Shown here piece after piece: positions 26,001-41,000 of a DNA stretch of 64,000 nt. Under the pieces are notes generated by a model. It made no database searches, was not told the origin of the DNA, and saw only the letters and a list, made by a program, of their open reading frames with translations. The translations under genes were made by a program, and so were the position numbers. The stretch spans positions 101,436,722 through 101,500,721 of the forward strand of contig CM026390.1 of the NCBI GenBank assembly GCA_014843695.1, given 5' to 3'. This DNA comes from Archivesica marissinica. Its lineage: Eukaryota; Mollusca; Bivalvia; Venerida; Vesicomyidae. How positions within the stretch are numbered: the stretch's first letter is position 1; the number at the start of each line of letters is the position of its first letter.

Positions 26001-29000
26001 AGCTTATAGATGTCTTCTCCTATTATAGCTTATAGATGTCTTCTCCTATTATAGATTATAGAGGTCTTCTCCTATTATAGCTTATAGATGTCTTCTCCTA
26101 TTATAGCTTATAGAGGTCTTCTCCTATTATAGCTTATACATGTCTTCTCCTATTATAGATGTCTTCTCCTATTATAGATTATAGAGGTCTTCTCCTATTA
26201 TAGCTTATAGATGTCTTCTCCTATTATAGCTTATAGATGTCTTCTCCTATTATAGATTATAGAGGTCTTCTCCTATTATAGCTTATACATGTCTTCTCCT
26301 ATTATAGATGTCTTCTCCTATTATAGATTATAGAGGTCTTCTCCTATTATAGCTTATAGATGTATTCTCCTATTATAGCTTATAGATGTCTTCTCCTATT
26401 ATAGCTTATAGATGTCTTCTCCTATTATAGATTATAGAGGTCTTCTCCTATTATAGCTTATAGATGTCTTCTCCTATTATAGCTTATATATGTCTTCTCC
26501 TATTATAGCTTATAGAGGTATTCTCCTATTATAGCTTTTAGATGTCTTCTCCTATTATAGAGTATAGAGGTCTTCTCCTATTATAGCTTATAGATGTCTT
26601 CTCCTATTATAGCTTATAGATGTCTTCTCCTATTATAGATTATAGAGGTCTTCTCCTATTATAGATTATGGAGGTCTTCTCCTATTATAGCTTATAGATG
26701 TCTTCTCCTATTATAGCTTATATATGTCTTCTCCTATTATAGATTATACATGTCTTCTCCTATTATAGCTTATATATGTCTTCTCCTATTATAGCTTATA
26801 GATGTCTTCTCCTATTATAGCTGATATATGTCTTCTCCTATTATAGCTTATAGAGGTCTTCTCCTATTATAGCTTATATAGGTCTTCTCCTAGTATAGCT
26901 TATATATGTCTTCTCCTATTATAGCTTATAGATGTCTTCTCCTATTATAGATTATAGAGGTCTTCTCCTATTATAGATTATGGAGGTCTTCTCCTATTAT
27001 AGCTTATAGAGGTCTTCTCCTATTATAGCTTATAGAGGTCTTCTCCTATTATAGCTTATAGATGTCTTCTCCTATTATAGCTTATATATGTCTTCTCCTA
27101 TTATAGCTTATAGAGGTCTTCTCCTATTATAGCTTATACATGTCTTCTCCTATTATAGCTTATAGATGTATTCTCCTATTATAGCTTATAGAGGTCTTCT
27201 CCTATTATAGCTTATAGAGGTCTTCTCCTATTATAGCTTATAGAGGTCTTCTCCTATTATAGCTTATACACGTCTTCTCCTATTATAGCTTATAGATGTC
27301 TTCTCCTATTATAGCTTATAGATGTCTTCTCCTATTATAGCTTATAGATGTCTTCTCCTATTATAGCTTATACATGTCTTCTCCTATTATAGCTTATAGA
27401 TGTATTCTCCTATTATAGCTTATAGAGGTCTTCTCCTATTATAGCTTATAGATGTCTTCTCCTATTATAGCTTATATATGTCTTCTCCTATTATAGCTTA
27501 TAGATGTCTTCTCCTATTATAGCTTATAGATGTCTTCTCCTATTATAGTTTATAGAGGTATTCTCCTATTATAGCTTGTAGATGTCTTCTCCTATTATAG
27601 CTTATAGATGTCTTCTCCTATTATAGCTTATAGATGTCTTCTCCTATTATAGCTTATAGATGTCTTCTCCTATTATAGCTTATAGAGGTCTTCTCCTATA
27701 TGTTGTACATTGGACACCGGTTCTACACCGGCTATATTATTGGTGCAACCTATGATACAGAATATCTTTGAAATATTATATACACGTATATTGTGTATCA
27801 TCAATGCTAGTCAAAATGATGCTCAGGAAACTAGGAAATCTGTGTTAAGCAGCCACTCAAGGGAAGTGACTATTTTGGCCACTTACGGCAGGTCATGTGG
27901 AATGGCCGCCAATTATAAAATAACATCTACATGTATCATAATTCTGGCAGTCTGAATTTCTTTTAATTGACCCACAAATCAGCCATATCAGAATGAACAA
28001 TACAAGATTTGAACGTTGGGATCTCCCACTCCACTATGCAATGGAGACGACAGCCATATCAGAATGAACAATACAAGGTTTGAATGTTGGGATCTCCCAC
28101 TCCACTATGCAATGGAGACGAATGTGTCCATCAACATTTATTCACTAATTTTGGCCGCTTATTTTAGCTGTATATTTTACTATCAATTTAAGGATTGTAC
28201 ATAACAAGAATTTCTTATTGTTCACATAGATCTGCATGAAGAGCTTTAACCCATATCAAGAATTAACCAAATATCATGCCATTATCTTTTTCTAGCAAAA
28301 TGGTAGACTAAGAAACATTATGTTGTTCCTATGGCAACAGTTCCAAAATATTTACATTTGTTATCGAAATATAAAAGGCATGTATGAAAGTATGAACAGA
28401 ATATGCCTGATAGTATACAAGTTTAAATGGCCATCAGTTTTATTTTCAAAATAGAGCAGAGTGTACGTACAAGTCCATGCATCTGTAATTTAGCCTGGAG
28501 TTTTATTCAGCTGGATTTTACTCAGACTATCCATAAAAATACCAGAAAAGGCACCAACAATTTTTTTAAAGCTTGTTCTAAGTTAAATTAAACATAGATA
28601 CATGTGCAATATGACAAAACCGCATATGATTGTGTTATATATGAATGTATGGCATTAAACCTCCACGGTGTAATGGATATGGTATCCGCCTTATAACCGA
28701 CAGGTTGTCAGTTTGAGCCCCGTCAGAACCATAGTGGTGGTGTCCTAATGCAAAAACACTTAAATCCGCATTGCCTTGTTTCTGTCTCCCTCGTGGTCTT
28801 GAGAGCGATTAATCTAATGTTGTAAATACTTGTTTCACAATCGAAATAAATGTTTTGTATAATTGAATGGCATGAAGAATGCAGAACAAGAAGATATACC
28901 ATGATAAGCTTATCACCCGTTTTCAGGGTTCCATCAGAAAGTGCGGGGTTCTGCAATACTGCCTTCACATAGCAGCCCCCTGTGGTTTTGGCCCCTCCTG

Positions 29001-32000
29001 CCACTGTAAACCCAAGACCCCGACCATCAGGCTTGGTCAAGGTCACTACAAATTCCTACAAATTAGAATATTACATTACTAAGACAACCCGCTGTAATAT
29101 AAACATTCTAAAGAAACTCCTGGTACTATTGTTAGAATAATCTACACTACACATGGACGGACGGACGAACATATAAAATGAGCTGAAGCAGGAAATAACA
29201 ATTAAACACATGTGATCTTTGGTAGGCTGAAGTCGCTTTGACCAGATTATCTCGCTGCTGCCGAGTCAGGTTATATGGCACAGTTTAATTTATGTGGCAC
29301 CTAATAGGAATGAAACTTAATTCATACCTCATTTATAGTACATTCTACATCCGTTATGTCGAATTCCGTCGGATCAAACAAAATACCACGACATAACCGA
29401 AGTTTGACTTAACGATATTTGATATAAACATAGCCAGTTATATGTAAAATGATAGTGTCTGAAATGGGACTTTGATCCGACTTCGAGATAACCGGAGAAA
29501 TCAACATAGCGGATGTAGACTGTACATTCATTGGATGAAAAGTGTTAGTCTTGGAATCAATAGTTCAGATCTAGTACAATCACAATGCAGTAAAAGTACA
29601 TATTATATTAGGTGTCTCATCTGACCGCGTAAGTTAATTAAAAATAATATACACATTATTCCAATCTCCTATTCTTCGTTGCCGTTATATGTTATGTTAT
29701 GTTATATTTCGGGTTTTACGCCTGCATCAGCACCATTTTGGGCTATATCGCCGGCAGGCAGTTTACCTAACAGCACCTTTCCTGGGCAGGCTCCAGCGGT
29801 TAACCAGTACTTGGGTGTACCAACCTCCGTAAGAAACTGCCAACTTTTTCATATAAATGAGACACAGCCTGAGCCCGTGACCATCAGTGATGATAGGTTA
29901 CAGTGGTATGCAAGTCAGCGACCTTAACCACTCGACCACGGAGGCAGACTTCTTTGCCATAACGTTTAATATGATCTATCATACTGGAATGCAAATAACA
30001 TATTTAACATATTTAAATCAGGCTTTTTCCAGAAAGACTCAAGTTTGTATTATAGAGACTTCCAAATGTTATATGAGAAACACTTACCTCAATTCGAATG
30101 GGTTGTTGTTGCAATGACGGTGAGGGTGAGCCCCTCACCGAAGAATGGTCCGAAACAGATTCTCCACTTCCTTCTTCATCCTCTACTACATCATCATCAA
30201 CATCTTTTTGTTCTTGAAATATTATTTCTTCTCTTTCAACTCCATTATCATCATCATCAACAACATCATCTTCTTGAACATCATCATCATTACTAACATA
30301 ATTCTTATTTCTAACACTGAATTCACTATCATCCTCTTTCAGATCATCATGAACTTCTTGAGGACCTTCACTACCAACAAAATCATCATCATCACCATCA
30401 TTATCATCCCTAACACTGTCATCATCTTCATTGTCCAGTTCTAGATACTGCTTTTCTAATTGTTTGACATCATCATCAACGTCATCATCAACGTCATCAT
30501 TTTCATCACTACTGTTCTCACCATTCACACTATTAACCCTATGATTCAAAGTTTCCTTACTATTTACATCATTGTCTAAATCATCAGTATTTACATAAGC
30601 ACCGTCTAAATCATCTCTAAGTATATCAATAACATCATCATAATTTTGGTCTACAGAGTAGGTATTTACATGACTGGTTCCCATTTCCAGTGATGCTTCA
30701 ACAGACTGTGCATCTGCCTGTGAGACAGAATAGGAGCCCAGTCTGTCATCAACACCAACTGAGGTAGATAAGTCAGTTTTCGATAAATTACCAGTATCAA
30801 TTTCCGAAAGCACTTCAGCCTGACTATTGTGAGACTGGAAAGTACTTTCTAAACTACGAATTCCATCTAAATTCTCAACTGATGAACCTGGTACAGACAC
30901 TTCAGAGTCAGATTGTAAACTATCTTGTGATATCTGTCTACAATGATGGGCACCAAAATCTACGTGTTCAATATCTGACAAATTTGCTTCCCTTTCCAGG
31001 GCATCTTCATCCTCTACAGGAGTGACATCCCCTGCATTATTTATACACGGTGTTACCTCCCTTGATGATTCTGCCTCTACAGGAGTGACATCCCCTGCAT
31101 TATTTATACACGGTGTTACCTCCCTTGATGATTCTGCCTCTACAGGAGTGACATCCCCTGCATTATTTATACACGGTGTTACCTCCCTTGATGATTCTGC
31201 CACTACTGGAGTGACATCCCTGGAATCCACAGTAAGTGCTGAATCTTCCCTGACAATTAGGCTTCCATTTAACATTTGATGAGCCATATGGTTCCTCTTT
31301 GCATTATGTATGAGCACCATTTCATGGGTACAACTGTCCATCAGCTCTGCCACCCCGACCTGAACCTCAACCTCATCTCCTATCGAGGCATCATCCTCAT
31401 ACCCTGTATTCAGTAGAATAGGTGGGGGACTGATTGGCAGTGGGGGTGGAGGACTACCAGCCCTCACAAATATATTCTCATCATCAACATCTGGATACGG
31501 TGATGACACAGCAAACCCAGAGGGTATGCTACTTAATGCTTCCTGCCTTGGTGTAAATTCTATGTCACTATCTGTGTCACTATCTGTGTCGGTAACATTT
31601 GCAGTGCTGCCAGTTGGAGTTATTTCTAAGGATTCTTCACTTTCCTGAAATAAAACCAAACAGTGAACGTGTTCTATGAAAATGTAAAGCATGGTATTTA
31701 ATACTGACAGGATGTTAAGCATACAGATGGATCTGTAGTCCAGTGGTAACCCGCTGGACTGGTAATCCAGGTACCGCAGGTTCGATCCCCCGTCTGACCC
31801 TAATCAAATTAACAGTCTTTCAGATGGGACTTTAAACCAAGGTCTCATGTCGGTGCTGTACACCATGCACATAAAAGAACCAGAGGAGATTCTGGAATGT
31901 GTCTCTGTCTGTATCATTGCACTATCCTCCAAAAATCTAAAATGACTAATCTCTTCAGAAGGCGTCGCTCATATGGGCAACTGGTAGCGCCGATAAATAA

Positions 32001-35000
32001 ACGTAAAACGCACACAATTTTTAGCAATATCCAAGTTGATGATAGCGGTATCTTTTAAATAAAAATAAAATCCAATAATGACTGTATCATAAAACTGTAT
32101 CACAAAAGATATAGAGGATATTTGTGTTTATTTGTGTAAGATATAGAGGATATTTGTGTTTATTTGTGTAAGATATAGAGGATATTTGTGTTTATTTGTG
32201 TAAGATATAGAGGATATTTTGTGTTTATTAGTGTAAGATATAGAGGATATTTGTGTTTATTAGTAACGCCACTCGTGGAAATACAAATTTCGGTGATCAC
32301 TCGATGAAATAAAATCCTATCTTACACTAATAAACACAAATCTTCTTTTTCTATTATGATTTCCAATGACTGGCTAATATAATATTTGTTTTTAAATTTT
32401 ATTCATTTTAACTACCCTGTCTGGAGCCTCATTCCACTACATGACACAACTGTACAATAATTGTAGAAATAGTTCCTGTATACCGGTAATTTTCAAATTA
32501 GTTTCTGTTTGCTGTTTGTTAAAAACTACAGACAATGTGTGTTTTACGCTTATTTATCGTTGATACCGGTTGCCCATATGAGCGACGCCTCCTGAAGAGA
32601 TTAGTTATTTTAGATTTTGGAGGATAGTGCATGATACAGACAGAGACCAATTCCAGAATCTCCTCTGGTTCTTTTACATGCACGGTGTAAAGCACCGACA
32701 CGAGACCTCTGTTTAAGGTCCCATCTGAAAGACTGTTAATTTTATTAGGGTCAGACGGGGGATCGCACCTGCGATCCCTGAATTACCAGTCCAGCGTGTT
32801 ACCACTGGACTACAGATCTGTCTGTAACTACAGACAAAACAAATTCATTAGAATATATTGCTTAATAATTAACTGTTCATGATAGTCAGAAAATAGCTAA
32901 AATACAAAAGTACATCTAACAGCGCAGGCATTCGAAACGCAACAGGTGGATGAAGCGGTGTAAGATGGGAGTTTTCTTTCACTGAGAAAAACTTTATCAT
33001 TCATTGGAAAGCATATAGTAAATTATCAGAGGAAGAGCAAGCTTACCAGCTGAACCAAGGGAGGTAACTGTTGTGGATCTGGTTGGCACATGAGCAGATG
33101 TACATGTTTACCAGCAGTTCGCAGTCGCGACATTGTCTCCTGTAATATGAATTATTACAATCAGCTAAAGTATAATGAATGCCACTGGACTTGATTCCTA
33201 CAAGACAATTATCGTGGGTACACAATGTATTAAACTAACGTAATTGAATGCCGCATCGTGGGTACACAATGTACCAAACTAACGTATAATTGAATGCTGC
33301 ATCGTGGGTATATACACAATGTACCAAACTAACGTATAATTGAATGTCACATCGTGGGTATATACACAATGTACCAAACTAGCATATAATTGAATGCCAC
33401 ATCGTGGGTATATACACAATGTACCAAACTAATGTATAATTGAATGTCACATCGTGGGTATATACACAATGTACCAAACTAACGTATAATTGAATGCCAC
33501 ATCCTGGGTATATACACAATGTACCAAACTAACGTATAATTGAATGTCACATCGTGGGTATATACACAATGTACCAAACTAACGTATAATTGAATGCCAC
33601 ATCGTGGGTATATACACAATGTACCAAACTAACGTATAATTGAATGTCACATCGTGGGTATATACACAATGTACCAAACTAACGTATAATTGAATGTCAC
33701 ATCGTGGGTATATACACAATGTACCAAACTAGCATATAATTGAATGCCACATCGTGGGTATATACACAATGTACCAAACTAATGTATAATTGAATGTCAC
33801 ATCGTGGGTATATACACAATGTACCAAACTAATGTATAATTGAATGTCACATCGTGGGTACACAATGTACCAAACTAACGTATAATTGAATGCCACATCG
33901 TGGGTATATACACAATGTACCAAACTAACGTATAATTGAATGTCACATCGTGGGTATATACACAATGTACCAAACTAACGTATAATTGAATGTCTGAAGT
34001 GTATGTAGACCCACTGAGCAGTGTACATCTGGAGTGTCTGTAGATCCATTGAGCAGTGTACATCTGGAGTGTCTGTAGATCCATTGAGCAGTGTATATCT
34101 GGAGTGTCTGTAGATCCATTGAGCAGTGTACATCTGGAGTGTCTGTAGATCCATTGAGCAGTGTACATCTGGAGTGTCTGTAGATCCACTGACCAGTGTA
34201 CATATAGAGTGTATGTAGATCCACTGACCAGTGTACATATGGAGTGTCTGTAGATCCACTGAGCAGTGTACATCTGGAGTGTCTGTAGATCCACCGAGAA
34301 GTGTACATCTGGAGTGTCTGTAGATCCACTGAGCAGTGTACATCTGGAGTGTCTGTAGATCCATTGAGCAGTGTACATATGGAGTGTCTGTAGATCCATT
34401 GAGCAGTGTACATATGGAGTGTCTGTAGATCCACTGAGCAGTGTACATCTGGAGTGTCTGTAGATCCATTGAGCAGTGTACATCTGGAGTGTCTGTAGAT
34501 CCACTGAGCAGTGTACATATGGAGTGTCTGTAGATCCATTGAGCAGTGTACATATGGAGTGTCTGTAGATCCACTGAGCAGTGTGCATCTGGAGTGTCAG
34601 TAGATCCATTGAGCAGTGTACATCTGGAGTGTCTGTAGATCCACTGAGCAGTGTACATCTGGAGTGTCTGTAGATCCACTGAGCAGTGTACATCTGGAGT
34701 GTCTGTAGATCCACTGAGCAGTGTACATCTGGAGTGTCTGTAGATCCACTGAGCAGTGTACATATGGAGTGTCTGTAGATCCACTAAGCATTGTACATAT
34801 GGAGTGTCTGTAGATCCACTGAGCAGTGTACATATGGAGTGTCTGAAGATCCACTGAGCAGTGTACATCTGGAGTGTCTGTAGATCCACTGAGCAGTGTA
34901 CATATGGAGTGTCTGTAGATCCACTAAGCAGTGTACATATGGAGTGTCTGTAGATCCACTGAGCAGTGTACATATGGAGTGTCTGTAGATCCATTGAGCA

Positions 35001-38000
35001 GTGTATATCTGGAGTGTCTGTAGATCCACTGAGCAGTGTACATCTGAAGTGTCTGTAGATCCACTGAGCAGTGTACATATGGAGTGTCTGTAGATCCATT
35101 GAGCAGTGTACATCTGGAGTGTCAGTAGATCCATTGAGCAGTGTACATATGGAGTGTCTGTAGATCCACTGAGGTGCTTCAACCTAGTACCCTGGTGTCT
35201 GGTGTTGACCAGTTAAATATACAAGGATGAATGGGAGAGTGTCTGGTGTTGTCCAGTTAAATATACAAGGATAAATAGGAATGGCTGGTGTTGACCAGTT
35301 AAATATACAGGGATAAATAGGAGTGTCTGGAGTTGACCAGTTAAATATACAAGGATAAATAGGAATGTCTGGTGTTGTCCAGTTAAATATACAAGGATGA
35401 ATAGGAATGTCTGGTGTTGTCCAGTTAAATATACAAGGATGAATAGGAGTGTCTGGTGTTGTCCAGTTAAATATATTTAGAAAATAGACCATGATGGATA
35501 GTAAAGATGGCTGTTGGAGGAAGGTGAAAGTCACGAAGGATCACAATATACGTACATTGTGAGTAAGACCAGCTACTGATTGCCTGTTCACAGCCAGTAT
35601 GACATCACCCGAGTGTATAACACCACTATCAGCAGCTGGACCGATCGGGAACACACGCTTTATTCTCACTACACGATGTTCCAGCTTAGCATTCCTGTCC
35701 TGGTGACCTCCTACTGTGCTGAACCCCAGGCCATAACTACCTTTTGGCAGGTTTATAGCATATGTGTTCTCTACGGAATAAACAGATGTTTTAATGAAAG
35801 TACCACAGGCTATAACATAATAGAACAGAAGTCATACAAAAATGTGATAAATACATTACTGTACTAAAAGATGTTAAAATGTTTACAAACATTCAATAGT
35901 TAGACATTTACAAGTCAAAATGCATGTACCGTAAACACGTTTTTTTAAAGCAAGCTATGTTCAAGACTTTTTAAAGCTATGTTCAAGACTTTTTAAAACA
36001 ATTCATCAAATAAAATGTCCAGATAAACATTTGAAAATGTTCCGTAATAATGTCTAAACTAGGCTGGTATTCCTCCCGACACACTCTGTATACCTCCCGA
36101 CACACTCTGTATTCCTCCCGACACACTCTGTATACCTCCCGACACACTCTGTAATCCTCCCGACACACTCTGTATACCTCCCGACACACTCTGTATTCCT
36201 CCCGACACACTCTGTATACCTCCCAACACACTCTGTATACCTCCCGACACACTCTGTATACCTCCCGACACACTCTGTATTCCTCCCGACACACTCTGTA
36301 TACCTCCCGACACACTCTGTATTCCTCCCGACACACTCTGTATTCCTCCCAACACACTCTGTATACCTCCCGACACACTCTGTATTCCTCCCAACACACT
36401 CTGTATTCCTCCCAACACACTCTGTATACCTCCCGACACACTCTGTATACCTCCCAACACACTCTGTATACCTCCCGACACACTCTGTATGCCTCCCAAC
36501 ACTACTCTGTATACCTCCCGACCCACTCTGTATACCTCCCGACCCACTCTGTATGCCTCCCGACACACTCTGTATGCCTCCCGACACACTCTGTATGCCT
36601 CCCGACACACTCTGTATGCCTCTATTATTGTTAGGGATGGCAACGAATGGTGATTTTGGTATTTGAATATTCGGATGATCTTCCAAACGAATATTCGCTA
36701 ATTTCTTGAACTTTCGATTTCCACTTTACTTTCGTCGCTGCGAGGTAACACCGTTTCACAATGGCATGGTAGAATTCATGTGTGTGACAGCTTTCAGCAT
36801 TGCCAACCATTGTGGATGACAGCTTTCAGCATTGCCAACCATTGTGGATGCAAACAGCACGAGTCATAAACAAATAAAGACGGCTTGTGTTGATTGTTTT
36901 TATTGCACTCAATATTGAGCAGATACCTGCGTGTTTACAAACTGCAATTGATGTCGTGTAACGTCTTTTGAAGCTTGCCTACAGTAATAGGTTTAATACA
37001 CTTTAATTACATGCACATGTGTTGACATCAAACGTTCCGCCAATAACCGTCATGTTTTAGTGTGAATCATTAAACTCTTTGTATGTTTTCACGGGCTACA
37101 ATTAGTGTCTGTAAAACAAATGCTTCTCAGTTTGTGTCCGTCAAATAGACTGCATTAATCAATTAGTTGCACCTGTAAGTATGAGCAACTTGTCATCACT
37201 TGCCTTTGTTATTTGGACCCAACTCGCGATAACTTTTCGCACCTTCGGGCCCGCATTGGGTCATTCTTTTGTGTTTGAATCTTAATTAATTGATTGAAAT
37301 TTAAACAAACAGTTATATAATTTAACTGCAATTTATTCCAAAAATTAGAATTTTATTTTTTTAATATTCGAATACGATTTTAACATTCGAATATTCAGAG
37401 GTTCGAACGAATATTCGAACATTCGTTGCCATCCCTAATTTTTTACAATAAATTCCTAACCAAAACAACATACATTCAGATACTCTGATCGGTATATTTA
37501 CCTTCAGTTGTAAAAATATCATAGACATCATCCATCTCCTGACCGGTTTCCTGTTTAAGATCTGGGGAACCAGATGATCTATTTGTAGATTTCTGGGATA
37601 TGTGACTGCTGATCGATGAATTGCGTGACCTTGGTGATCTTTCAACAAGAAGTTTACAGAATGGCGGAGCAGTACATAAAGCTTCTATCGCCTGTCTGTG
37701 AGTGAACCCATCCAAGCTCACACTGTCTACCTCAAGGATTCTATCACCTATAAATGTAGATTTGAAACTAAATGTATACTGTACTGAATATTCTGTATAA
37801 GTACTTGAACAGTAACAGCAAAGTACGTGAAGTATTGGTAACTGGTTTATTATTATTCATTGGTGTATCAAACTGACACAATATTTTGTGTGTTTTACGT
37901 TTATTTATCGTCGCTACCGGTTGCCCATATGAGCGAAGAGACTAGTCATTTTAGATTTTTGGAGGAGAGTGCAAGACCCATTCCAGAGTCTCCTCTGGGT

Positions 38001-41000
38001 TTTTTTACATGCATGGTGTAAAGCATCGACACGAGACCTCGGTTTAAAGTCCCATCTGAAAGACTGTTATTTTATTAGGGTCAGACGGGGGATCGCACCT
38101 GCGATCCCTGGATTACCAGTCCAGCGTGTTACCACTGGACTACAGATCCGTCTGTCTGACACAATAAAATATATTACCAGTATATAATAGTCTAGTCTCC
38201 ATGTTACTATGGTTACCTTGTCTAACAGTTCCATCAGAGTCTGCAGTACTGTCCTTGACAATAGATTTCACATAGATACCACCATGTTTTACACTAGTGT
38301 TTACGCCACCCTACAATAAACAATGCATAGCCACAATTGCATTAACAAATTCAGCAACATATTACAGGACATAGATGATATTTGTTTGTTTCAGTGAATG
38401 ATCAAATTATATTTCACCGAATGAACATTGAAAGCATTATTATCCCGAGTGGCTCTAGCCACAAGTGTTAATGATAGCTTTATATTAGGGATGTCAACGA
38501 ATATTCGCTTGGACGTTCGAATATCCGAATACAATTACAATATTCGGAAAAAATATTATATTTGCAAAAATGAAATAAACTGTCATAAATCAGATACTTT
38601 GTTTTCTTTTGAAACCATCATAAAACCTTTCAATACAAAAGAAATCACCCCAGGATATGTGAATAAACCATGTTGTGGTCGCATCCATGGCAGGCGTTAA
38701 TTGACACTCTGCCATGTAATCGGATAATTACAGGACATTTTGCAACAACACCCACCCCCACGTATCTTAAAATTTTAATTAACTGCTCAATATTACCAAA
38801 ATGTACAATTTAAAGTACGATTTTTATGATGGTTACGGGTTTGAGCCGTGTCTCATTTTCATAAGAGTTTGAGTGACTTAGAGTTTTTGATAGAATTATA
38901 TGGAATATTCGAATACCTTCCCGACCGAATATTCAAATACCAAAATCACTATTCGTTGCCATCCCTACTATTTTTAGATAAAATTACCCATTTTGATAAA
39001 TGAACTGGTCCAAATGTAATTTTCTTATTATTTTATTGATCTATTAATATCATGAACCAGTCCATGTCAATTACTTGATGTTGAATGGGTTAAACAGGAG
39101 ATACAGGTACATACTGTGACATTGAGTCCAAATGAACCCTGTTGTTTCTCCAAGAATACTTCAAACACTTCCGCTCCCTCTACTGGAGAGTCAACACTTC
39201 TCTCACTGAAAACATGTAATTATAAAACTTAATTGTTTTTTCAAAAATATTAGTATTTATAAATTGTTCTATATGTACAGGCATAACATCTGGTGTTGTT
39301 TATCGGGGATATCTCCTCGTCATACCTACACATCGTCATACCTACACATCATCATACCTACACATCGTCATACCTACACATCATCATACCTACATATCGT
39401 CATACCTAGTCATACCTACACATCGTCAATCCTACACATCATCATACCTACACATCGTCATACCTACACATCATCATACCTAGTCATACCTACACATCAT
39501 CATACCTACATATCGTCATACCTAGTCATACCTACACATCATCATACCTACATATCGTCATACATACACATCGTCATACCTACACATCGTCATACCTAGT
39601 CATACCTACACATCATCATACCTACACATCGTCATACCTACACATCATCATACCTACACATCGTCATACCTACACATCATCATACCTACACATCGTCATA
39701 CCTAGTCATACCTACACATCATCATACCTACACATCGTCATACCTACACATCGTCGTACTACACATCATCATACCTACACATCATCATACCTACACATCA
39801 TCATACCTACATATCATCATACCTAGTCATACCTACACATCATCATACCTACACATCATCATACTACACATCGTCATACCTACACATCATCATACCTACA
39901 CATCGTCATACCTAGTCATACCTACACATCATCATACCTACACATCATCATACCTACACATCATCATACCTACACATCGTCATACCTAGTCATACCTACA
40001 CATCATCATACCTACACATCATCATACTACACATCGTCATACCTACACATCGTCATACTACACATCGTCATACCTACACATCGTCATACCTAGTCATACC
40101 TACACATCATCATACCTACACATCGTCATACTACACATCATCATACCTACACATCATCATACCTACACATCATCATACCTACACATCGTCATACCTACAC
40201 ATCATCATACCTACACATCGTCATACCTAGTCATACCTACACATCATCATACCTACACGTCGTCATACTACACATCATCATACCTACACATCGTCATACC
40301 TACACATCATCATACCTACATATCGTCATACCTACACATCGTCATACCTACACATCGTCATACCTACACATCGTCATACTACACATCATCATACCTACAC
40401 ATCCTACACATCGTCATACCTACACATCATCATACCTACACATCCTACACATCGTCATACCTACACATCATCATACCTACACATCATCATACCTACACAT
40501 CATCATACCTACACATCGTCATACCTACACATCATCATACCTACACATCCTACACATCGTCATACCTACACATCGTCATACCTACACATCGTCATACCTA
40601 CACATCATCATACCTACACATCATCATACCTACACATCCTACACATCGTCATACCTACACATCATCATACCTACACATCGTCATACCTACACATCATCAT
40701 ACCTACACATCGTCATACCTACACATCATCATACCTACACATCGTCATACTACACATCGTCATACCTACACATCGTCATACCTACACATCCTACACATCG
40801 TCATACCTACACATTGTCATACCTACACATCATCATACCTTCACATCGTCATACCTAGTCATACCTACACATCATCATACCTACACATTGTCATACCTAC
40901 ACATCGTCATACCTACACATCATCATACCTACACATCATCATACCTACACATCGTCATACCTACACATCGTCATACCTACACATCATCATACCTACACAT

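Noticed and set aside
27710..28204. Two small plus-strand ORFs between the 26-bp array and a SINE
   Set aside because: Short, no recognisable domain, in an intron on the opposite strand, partly in duplicated sequence.
30045..30444. Plus-strand ORFs rich in Ile and His
   Set aside because: Reverse reading of GAT-rich acidic codons in the large exon.
33875..35182. Minus-strand ORFs of up to 374 codons
   Set aside because: The 35-bp unit is stop-free in all three frames, so these are period artefacts.
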